Below, piece by piece: positions 46,520 to 57,700 of a stretch of DNA of 64,000 nucleotides. Where the stretch lies: assembly GCF_026151205.1 (NCBI RefSeq), contig NC_087075.1:5694858-5758857 (forward strand), read 5' to 3'. The notes under the pieces were generated by a model. That model was not told the origin of the DNA, ran no database searches, and saw nothing but the letters and a program-made list of their open reading frames with translations. This DNA comes from Bolinopsis microptera. Taxonomy: Eukaryota; Ctenophora; Tentaculata; Lobata; Bolinopsidae. A program made the translations under genes and the position numbers. Numbering within the stretch: position 1 is the stretch's first letter; the number at the start of each line of letters is the position of its first letter.

Positions 46520-49500
46520 ATGGAAGATGGTGACTCGGTAACACTTACCAAAACTGAGAGAGTTATCAGATTATTCGACAAGCTCTTCATCAACTTATAC
46601 ATCAAACCCCTCGGAACATTCATTTATTTATTATGCCTTATATCTTTTATTGCCATCCTCAGTGCTCTTGCGTTTTTAATTCATCCGATTGAAATAGACT
46701 TCTCATTGAGTTCCCTGATTGTTCCTACGCATCATGCATCTCTGAAGCTTCAATCATACCTAGCTGCTAAACATGCCATGGCTAATGGCATGGAAGAGGG
46801 TTCCTTTGTCCGGGAAACCAGCAACAAAAGTAACTTTCATTCAATCAACAAGCGGTCGTATGCTTCGAATCCCTTCAAAGCTCCCCCTGGCTTGACATTC
46901 CAGACACCTTACTCTCAGACAGCTCTATATCCGTTCTGGACGTTAGACGTGGTGTTTGTTGCAGTGGGAAATAACTCCAATATGTTAACGGAGGACAGAG
47001 TTCAGTATGTTAAGTATGTGGAACAGGAGATTTCAGAACACAAAGATTACAGCAGGTTTGTTTGTACAGGGTACTAGGTAGTTAAAATATAGTAATGTTT
47101 CTAATATAGTCATGACAGTAAGTTTAATTACCTTTACTCACAGTATCAGTAAGTTTAATTATCTTTACTCACAGTATCAGTAAGTTTAATAATCTTTATT
47201 CACAATATCAGTAAGTTTAATTATCTTTACTCACAATATCAGTAAGTTTAATTATACTTATTACTTAATCACAATTATACCAATAAGTTTAATTATCTTA
47301 ACAATACCGGTTAGTTGTTGACAAGGGATTTTTTTTCTAACGTTTTATTTTCACTACTCTATTTTGGCTCTAGTGCAGCTAATGAATGTTTAACGCAAGT
47401 AAGACATCATCAATATGTGATAATTTTGGAAATAATAAGGTACAATTTTCAATCTCAACTGGCGTAAAACAAGAACTTGTTGCAAAAATCAATAAATTAA
47501 TGACATGCAACAAATTTATCCAAAAAAGATTAAAGTTCATTCAGCACTCGCATTATCACTATAGAAGTTGATATGGTGACTGAAAAAACACTACATAAAA
47601 TTAAACAACATCAAAATAAGAGCAATTTTGGAGCAAAAAATTTAATTAATTTTGATGGTAATAACGTAACTTTTATTTGAAAAATAATAACTGAAAAATA
47701 TTTGATCGGTAAAACTTATTATCAAGTAAAAATGGGATAGCAAAATTGCTGATTGGTAAAAATGTGAGTGCCTAAAGCTATGAGCGCAACGGTTATTTAC
47801 ACTTACCAAATTTCAGCCGGCAAAGTACATAATCATAATATAATAACAGTTAACATACGTGAAATACCTGTCCTGCACTCACTCAAAATCATAATGTACA
47901 AGTATACTAAAACTTAATAAACCTAATGAACACTTTAAACAATAAACAATAAGTATTATCTAGTGTCGTTTAGTAACCATACAATCAGTAACGTTGTAAA
48001 CTATACACTTTTCTACAAACTCCCAGTCTGTAATGTCAGGTAACCATTTCTCCCTCCACTGCCACACACCTACCACAGTAACTATGTTAACAGCAGCTGT
48101 GTGTCCTGACAAAGAAGCATACCAGAACATTTCATATGCAGAGATGATATCATGGAAGTGTACTCCAGTGTCTATGTAATCCTCACTGTTTGTACACAGT
48201 TCTAATGTAAAGTTACCGTCTTCCATAGCTGTATCTCTCAAGATAAAACCACATTTACCTGTCTCTGTGCAGGTTCCTGTACCAGGGTGTTTAAAGGTAA
48301 ACAGGCGTTTACTCTCCTTATATTCTGTTACTGTAATTTCTCTATCAAGTTTTATGATAAGGTTCTGATGACTTGTGGTGAGCTTATCATTACTCTTAAT
48401 CTCATTGAGCATATTGATAATATCATCAGACTGTGCAAGATTGGAATAGTTTAAGGCAGCAATAATGGTATCTAAGTATTCGCCTGATATTTTTTGGAGC
48501 CTTTTGTTGCTGCAGAGGTTCTGAAGTGAAGTTGAAAATGTCATTGCCTCTTCTTTATCGGGTGTGTTTTTGTAGAAAACCCGAAGCAGTAGGTCGACAA
48601 CCAGGAACATCGTTGTAACGCGATCTTCAGAAATTCCCTTTATAATCTCATTTGTTTTTGTACAGCTACTAATTTGATCGAGATATTTCTTATCATCATA
48701 AACCACATGCACCAACGATTTCGTTTTCTTTCTCTCTCTACGACTGGTGACCAATTTTGAAGTATCCGACATCAATTTTAAAGAAAACTGCATATCAGCT
48801 ACTGATATTTCAGGTAAATTCGAAACATATTCAAAAACATGATGAAAAAGTTCTTCATTCCGTTCACTACAGAACGCGAGGTTCATATTTTGAAGGAGAT
48901 ACTTAATCTTGTCTTGAAGTTTTCTTTGCCCAGTCAAATTCTGCATTATAGTTTGAAGAAACAGATCAGAGTTACTTCCTCCCAATGTCAACATCAGATC
49001 TATTTGCCCTTCCTCCAGTCTGTCAACATCCGACATATACTCGGAGATGAATGCTGAATTGTCCTGGACCAATAGACAGGACTTTAACTCGTTCAACATA
49101 TCTTTATCCTCCCACTTTATAAAGATATACCAGCTCTCATTCAATGTGAATGTCTTGTCTGCAGTTTCTGTGGCGGAATTGATTCTCCTCCTCAACCAAC
49201 TGATACAGCTTCCCTTTAACCAATCGATTTCAATTTTCAAATACTCTGGAAAGTTTATGTATCTCTTGGTACATATGATCTTCAATATCTACAAACTGTT
49301 TGTCCTCTAGTAATGTTAGAAACAATGTCACAGCTTCAGGTGTAAAATCATATATTTCAAGCTCATCATACTTCAGCTCTTCTATTAGGTAACGAAACAT
49401 ACGACTCTCAGTTGTGAGTCTTTCTTTTGAGACCAGCAAAGGGTCTCCGTCTCTTATCTTGATAACAATATTTTGTTCTCCCATGGTCGCCTGTTAGAAA

Positions 49501-51762
49501 TATTGTTAAATCCCAGTTTCACAAACAGTCAGTACAACTTGAATTATCTTAAACCCTGAATCTGTTGGTTATTTATTTTTTATTTATAACTCGTTACTTG
49601 CAGTATTTTGTACAACTTACAATATTCAAACACTCAAAATAAGACACGACTAAATTTAACGATAGGATAATAGAAAAAGTAAGATCACAACTTGAAACGG
49701 ACTACATTCAAAGTTACAACAAAGAAGGCAGGAGAAGTAAAACGATGATGAGACCGCAGGCGTGTGTAATGTGATACCCAACTACTCAACCAAAAAATCT
49801 AAGACTACTCAACCAGTCATTATTTACTGAGATATTTATAAACGTATTATGGGAGAATAAGGGCGATTATATTATAAAGATTGGAAATATTAAGCTGTGT
49901 GTTTACGGCGCTATGGATGAATTTAACAATGACTCAGGCTCAATTCAACAATAAATTGTTGAATATTGTTTGAAAATTAAACTATTTAAACATTTTTGTC
50001 ACCATGTTCACGTTGGTCTTGCGAAATTTAATATAAAGATGCAGTGAAACTATCGGACTACGATGAATGGGGACTAGTCATGTTTCTAATATAGTCATTA
50101 GTCACATGGAATTCAACTTTTCAACTTGGTTTCCAATTTTATTTAACATCATACACTAGCTCGCTGTTAACGTTATTCTTCACTATGTTAATATCTTATC
50201 GTTTTAAACACCACGTGACCACGTCTCTCTTTCACTTTCACTTTCACTTTAAACACTCTCTCTTTCAGATTCTGCCTGATGACACGTTCCCAAACATACA
50301 GTGAGGGGTGGCAGTGCACGCCCAGCAATTCAATCACCACATACTTCTACCCCTCTATCCTTAATGGAGAACGAGTATTCGACGGTAACGGGCCTCGTTC
50401 AAAAGACGCACTTCCCGATGTACTGCGCTACGCTTTCAGTGTCTCATCTAAATCGTATTGGTTTGTCGACGAGAACTTCACCCCTTACAACATGCAGTCC
50501 CAACATTTGAGGTCTCAGTTCCTGTTTGGGTTCCCCATCAAGGGTTTCCGAGATTGGAGCCAAACGAGGGAGGAACAGAGGGAGCTGTACAAGGAATTCA
50601 TAAAATCCTACATTCCAATCCTCGATCAAAAGTCAACAGACTCCGTGAAAGTCTATTACGGTTCAACGGATCTGTACGATTACCAGGCGTACTGGCTGTT
50701 TTGCGAGGATCTCAAGTTAGCGATATTCGCTCTTGTCATTGTTTACATCTACATGTCAATACACACCTTCTCGCTCATTCTGGCCTTCTTTGCCGGGGCC
50801 TGTATTCTTGGGAGTATCGGGGCTAGTTACTTTATTGTTCGGGTTTTGTTGGGCCACATTAAGATGAATGTTCTTAACGGGATATCATTGTTTGTTATTT
50901 TGGGGATCGGGGTTGACGATGCGTTCGTTTTTATAGACACTTATAAACAAAATGGCTTCATATTGGATCCAGCGGTGAGGCTTAAAAAGACATTCCAGGT
51001 AAATTATTGAAACTTGATAATTCAGATTGTAATCAATATTTTATCTGAATCTGAGGCAAAATCGTTCTTCAGAAGTTTTTGTTTCTACTGCAACTGCACT
51101 TGTATTCTGCCTGAACTACATAGCAAGAATACCATTTATTTTGTGATGCGAATATCAGTGTATCGGGCAGTATTCAGTAACTATATCCCAAATATTTCAG
51201 ATTGCAGGGAAAGCGACTCTGTTCACCTCTGCCACCACAGCAGTAGCATACTCAGCGAATATCTTCAGCAAGATCCCAGCTGTATCCAACTTTGGGTACT
51301 GCATGTCTCTTCTAGTTGTCACGTGCTATGTTATTGGTAGGTGTATTTTATCTGAGAATTGTTAAGGTCACGTGCTAATGTCACGTGTTATGTCACGTGC
51401 TAATGTCACGTGCTATGTTATTTGTACATGCATTTTATCTGAGAATTCACAAGGTGTGGTCAAATTAAGACGGGGATGAGAGGTCAAATTAATAACTGAT
51501 CATTGCTTCGCCTAACTTTTATTACAGTTTAATAGCCTAAATTTCTGTAGAAATGGACCACCCCTTCCTAGCTTATCATGATTCGCGAGACATGATTATT
51601 AGTTATTATCTTATTACCAAAGTTACCAGAGTTACTGTGACTTATTGTTACCATTATAACAGATGTGAACTAATACATACACACATGAACTTAAATAGGT
51701 AGACGCATAATCTTACATTCCATATAATGATCTAGTAACGGCTAAACGGCAATCAATAAAAT

Positions 51763-51794
<32 letters not shown>

Positions 51795-54700
51795 GTAACC
51801 CAAAAAAACCCAACTCCTACCCAAGAAAAGGTAATACTGGGATTGGGTTTTTTTGGGTTTTTTTGGGTTTTTAAACAAAATTTAAACAAAATTCTAGCCA
51901 TTTCATTAATTGCATTGAATGTGAATTATTTCCCACTGAGTCTTACCTACGTGTTGTTCTCATGTCTTAATTTAATAGATAGTTTACATAGTATATTATA
52001 AGTGTGTTTATATTGATAGTATGTTATCACGATAGCAAACAGGATGTCTCGTTCATCGAGATATAATCCATATGAATGCACAAAGTGGAAATGTGCCAAA
52101 TGTGGCAAATGTGTTCTCCTGTCATGAAAGGAGGCTATGACGAAGGTCAAGGGCAAGTCAAAGCACATGACTTAAATTACTTGACTTAAGGCGGCTTCAG
52201 AGTCCGAGTCTCGATGATGTGTCTCCAAAGCTTTCTGTCCGCCATAAGCTCCTTACTCTCCCCAGTGTTCTTGAGTCCAGTGTCACTTATTAGTTTATCG
52301 ACGAAGGTGAGCGGTGGTCTACCCCTCCCTAAGTTCCCAAAGGAGAAGTTGGTGTGCTGCCAGGTCATCATGTCGCTGGATGTGCCCAGCCAACCTCATT
52401 CTTCTGACCTGTATCTTCGAAATAACTCTTGGGAGTGATCCGAGACCTCCTTGTTGGTGCGATGTCCTCTCCAGTCCACGTTTAGGGCCATCCGAAGCAT
52501 TCTACTGTAACATCCGTCTATTCTTTTCTTCAAAGATTCTGTTATTGTCCACGTTTTCGTTCCATACAGGAAGATTGATTCAACCGTAGCTTGAACAGAC
52601 GGATCTTTAAATCTCGGCGCAAATTGGACCTCCATATAGCCTACATTTTGTGGTAGGCAGCCCATGCCTTGGCCTTGCGTAACCTAAAGTCGTGCTCCGT
52701 TGTACTAAAATCCTCAACTTCTTCTAAGGCATGTCCGTCCTTAGAAATTATTGTCCTCATCAGATGAGGCTTCTGTAGGACTGTAGCATGTGATGACAGT
52801 GAGCCTGGGCTTTCCATTAAGAGACATGGTGAGGATCCTTGCGCTGTAAGATTTTATAACTTTATAAGATTTATAGCCTCATATGCTGTCCTCGTCAAGA
52901 TGATTCCTACTCTCCCAGTAGGAATCATCTTCTCTGCGTGGAGAAGCGCCAGCTGCGTTTCTCCACGCAGATGAGATCACTGGATGAATCCCTTTGTTCA
53001 TCTTTTCTATTCTGGTATTCTCAGCAATCAGCATGCACTACCCGATGTTCGATTCTTACAGGGCAAGGATGTGCGCATTGTGCAGCTTGCTTCGAGAAAA
53101 TAGTTCTTCAAGTTCGATGCGTTTGTGCTGTTCTCTGGCTGTTCTATTGTTAAACGTGCCAACCTGAGCAGCCCTTTTACATGATACAATGCAATTGATG
53201 TTCATGTTTTTTTGATGTTTTCTTGTTTGACTTTCTGTAGAAATAGGTTGTCGTGTTGTAGAGACCGAGTCATCAGTTTCTGTAATAGCAGTGTAATTAA
53301 TAATTAACCCGGCAACCACTTTCACTAGAAAAATAAGGGGCTTTAACCCTTACAAGCTATGAAGAAGGGAGTCTCAAGGGGTAGAGAACTCCTTCAAGAA
53401 CACTATAGCTTTGAAGGAGAGGCTTTCCAACCATCTTCTGACGGAGCAGAGAGTGACGAAGCGGAAACAGATGATGAAGAAGAGGAAGTGGAGGATACTG
53501 ACTCATCAGAGGAATGGGCGAAAATAGTAACTGTGTATGGTGATGCTCTGCATCATGATACGGCTGTTGAGGTTTGCCTCAATGGAGGGCGAGATCGAAT
53601 GCCATCTCAGTCAAGATTTTAGCGACTCCAGGGCCATAAACAAGCGAAGATATCACTTAATATCACATGTGATCATGCAGCTGATGGTAACTGCAAGATT
53701 CTTTCAGTTGGAGATAGAGCATGGTTTCTCGTTAAGCGGATGATCAGGAAAACGGAAACAGAGATCGTGAAGGTGAGAAGAAAGGTTTTATTCCTCTCGT
53801 ACCGGTTGCGGTCAGGGTTGGGGTCATCAGTGAGTTGCGTCCCTACTAACTCAATTTGCCATGGCCATCGAAGTGAGCATTACATATGGCTGATATCATA
53901 TCTGGATGGCCAACTTCTTCTGAGCACATCAGTGAATAAAATACTGCTTTTGGGTGATATTTAAGCGATTATATCTATTGTGATGTTGTAGTGATGAACC
54001 ACAACAGTGATGTTGTACTGATAATTGTTTTGCTAGGTGCCTACATGATTTTATTTCCTTCAAATGAAAAATTTGTAAAAAACCCAAAAAAACCCAACTC
54101 CTACCTTGAAAAAGGTCATACTGGGATTGGGTTTTTTTGGGTTTTTTTGGGTTACACCCCCCCCCCCCAAAATCTAGAAAATCCGTTTTAAAGCTAATAT
54201 ATACATGACTTACAGATCGACATTAATATGATAAAACACCATTTTAAAACTTATAAATGACACTATAATAATTATAATTGCAGTAACGTTACTAATGCCG
54301 GCGGTATTATCGCTGTGGCATGCAACTGGAATTGAGGAGAAGGAGAAGAGATTAGAGGAATGTTTCGGGAGACCTCTTCAGAGAATATTCCCCTGGTAAG
54401 CTCACTAATTACTCACTAATTATTCACTAATTACCCACTAATTACTCACTAATTACTCATTAATGAATGAAACACAATTCTAAGCTCACCTCTTTGTTAA
54501 ACTATAACTAATCTTTTTATAATCATAGGTGTTCAACATAGCAATCATGAGATTAATTTAATTCTGCTTTCCGACGAATCTGTTTTAATTCTCCAGAAAA
54601 AGCATTCACGATTCACAAACTACACACATAATATTAACTTCGATATTTCATATTATTATTAAAATTTATAGAAACGCACCTAAAGAATCTCTACACGAAT

Positions 54701-57700
54701 TTGTAAATCAATTCTCTAATTAACACTGAAGCTGATAATGCTAATTAATTATTAATGCTGATAATTAACACTAATGAGAAACAGGGTATCACTCTCCAGG
54801 TGTAGCACAGATAAAGAGTACCAAGTACGGTACGCCCCCACCTCTACAGTAGACAGAGACTACGAGAACCTGGCTCCAGCTGATCTTACTCTTACTCCTA
54901 ACAACCTATACGATAGGTAGGTACACTTTGTGGGTACACTTTGTAGGTACACTTTGTAGGTACACTTTGTGGATACACTTTGTAGGTACACTTTGTAGGT
55001 ACACTTTGTGGGTACACGTTGTAGGTACACTTTGTGGATACACTTTGTGGGTACACTTTGTAGGTACACTTTGTAGGTACACTTGGTAGTTGGTGGGGAG
55101 ATCGGATTATGTACCCATTGTCAATTATAATGTTTGTTTCTTTTTTTGATAATCTGTAACTCCAGGCTGGGCGAGATGCCGGCTGAAGCTATTGAGGAGC
55201 CTCTCTATGAAGTGATGAGCGGAGAGAACGTCTATGATAGGGTTTGTGGTCCTTACTTTATATTGTCATATTTTTAATCTAAATTCTGGATTCCCCAATT
55301 ACCCAAAGAACCTCTTAGAGCTAGCAATATTATAATACCACAATCTTAACCATCTAAACATGAACACATCATACACATACTTACTTGCATTATACACACA
55401 ATAATATTATACTCACATACTCCTACCTACAGGTGGATCTAGGTCGAAGAGAGCGAACTATCCGTCACGCCACCCTCTCCGGAGCCACCTCCTTCACAGG
55501 TGAGCCGCGCATACGACACGGCACTCTCTCCAGCGAACACAGACAGGAGACAGTGGCCAGCAGTAAGCTGGAGGATGATGATAGTGGTGTTGATCCTGAG
55601 GAGGGCAGTGATGAGGTCTCTATTGCGTGCCCGGTTAGTGCAGGGTTGGGAGCGGACCTTAAAACCTTTTTTGCGATACGGAAAGAAAACTTGAAAAAAA
55701 CAACCTTAAAAACCGCAGGAAACACTGAAAAAACCTTAAAAAACACCGAAATAAAACCTTAAAACCTTAAAAAAAAGAGAGAACCTTAAATCACAACCCT
55801 GGGTTAGTGTTCCTGTCGTGGGCCTGTTCCACTTTTAGCCTTCCCTTCCGTAATCAGTATTACACAATACACATTGCACGTAGCTGTGTTACAATTACAC
55901 GAGCGTAATCATTTAGAACTCCTTACCTGGCCCTCCCCCTCAGTTGCAGTGATTACGTAATATGCGATCGACCCCTTATTTGTATTGTTTATGCATACCG
56001 GTTTTTGGTTTTTTGGTTTTGGTTTAAAGAGCTTATACTTGCCGCATATGTCCAGGTGCATTATAATAATGCAGGACTTCTAGGCAATGAGCTTGGTTGT
56101 GGGACACACTCGACTAGGGATGTTGAGAGGCCTCAATCAAGTCTCATTAAAGAGATATCAACAGAGTGTGAACCACTGCATACTCAATAAACCCAAAACA
56201 TTAGTACTTTGTGTAGATGCTTGACGGAACCGGTGGCCCCGTTATAACGTGCTATTTATTTCTAAACTTAGTGATAACTGTTCTGTTTTAAACAACGAGT
56301 CGCTCTGGAGTTGTATATACTGATAATATTTATGAAGGAGCACATGTTCTGGAGTTGTATATATACTTATACTGATAACAACTGACTTAACGAGTTTATT
56401 TTCTGGAGTCGACTTAGTGAGAAGCTGAGTATTAGGTTGAAATGAAATCGGAAAGTTCAATAACAGCACATATTCCAAGTATGGAAGGAGTAAAGTATGG
56501 AAGGAGTAAAGGAGACACCCCATATTTATCTGTACCTCAATAAATTTACCAGATCTGTAGAGTTGGAGTTAGTTTTTAAAACCCTATAATAATGATATCC
56601 CTATAACCACAGTAGGATCCTTATCATTCGGTTACTGTTAGGAATAAAGTGCTCCCTCACTATTGTAGACGACTCTCTGTTGTCCTAATGCTCTGAAGGG
56701 AGTGCGGATAATTTTCAAAGCACGTTTGGTCAATGTTAGCATGGTGGCTGGATGTAACCTACCCCACGTGACCTTGCCACGTGACTGGTGTGTTATACCA
56801 CGTGACTAGACGTGTTATACTAAATATGGCCAGATTAGTCGTCAGATTGCATTTAACTCCTTTACCGGTTCCTGAGCCTCGGCCCCTGTTGTGTGTATTG
56901 CACTCTCTCAGTGATGTATTGCACTCTGTTGTGTGTAATATTGCACTCTCGCAGATATCCATCATGAATACATTTACATTCTGTAAGAGAAAACGTCGAA
57001 ATAAATTGTCATATTCTGGTCTGTGTTTTGGATTTAATTTTCTAAAGAAGTACCACTCACCTTTCAGGCTGGACGAGCTGATTCTGAAGCGTCAGATGTC
57101 AAAGAACCATACGGAAACAGGCCAAACACACAGGTACATGAATCAGTCACGTAATCCGTCACGTGATCAGTTCATAACCCCGTATAAAATCCAGTTATCT
57201 TACCTATTATCACTTTATTATCCCCAGAATATGCGAACTTATACCGTCTTTTACCGACTTAACAATATGTTTAACTTATAGATCCGTATCACTGCCACGC
57301 GGGTTGTTAAACTGAAACTGAATACCATTGTGAATATTGCAGGTGTACGTTATGGTGGCCCCGGTGAGAGGTAAGGACGGTTTAACGAGCTTGACCTGGT
57401 TACAGAAGCTGATGAGAAACTGTGTCGCTCCGTTCATCGTCAAAATGAGATACGGTGTGTAAACAGAATACTTTATATTTCAATCAATTAATTAATTAAC
57501 CAAGCCCTCGATTAATTCGTTAGATATATATGCACCTTATTATTTACAACGGCCATAAAATGGACAATAAACATAGGATTTTTACTTTGCGGAAATTGGG
57601 TGCCCGTAGTTGCAAAACTTAGTTTTTCCCTTCTCAAAAATTATCTTGGCGAGAACACAATATAGAAATATAGAGCTAGTAGAGCTGTTAAAACAAAATT

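Larger units (their letters stand above)
51764..54168. mobile_element. Possible 2.4-kb element with G-run/C-run termini
   Basis: The left boundary is a run of 30 G followed by TGTAACCCAAAAAAACCC; the right boundary is GGGTTTTTTTGGGTTACA followed by 12 C. AAAATC lies directly outside both ends (51758-51763 and 54169-54174), consistent with a 6-bp target duplication. Each end also has an internal, same-orientation copy of a ~75-bp sequence containing CCCAACTCCTACC and ATACTGGGATTGGG. Inside are a LINE remnant, two hairpins and a short acidic open frame. Alternatively these are two independent copies of a small palindromic element; the shared AAAATC favours one insertion. Confidence 0.55.

Noticed and set aside
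54860-55069. Repeat-protein frame of about 69 codons
   Set aside because: It is the translation of the 14-bp minisatellite at the exon 5 donor.
55500-55762. Ending exon 7 at the strong GTGAGC donor or reading through to 55762
   Set aside because: Only the donor at 55634 joins exon 8 in phase; read-through enters a low-complexity Lys/Thr stretch.
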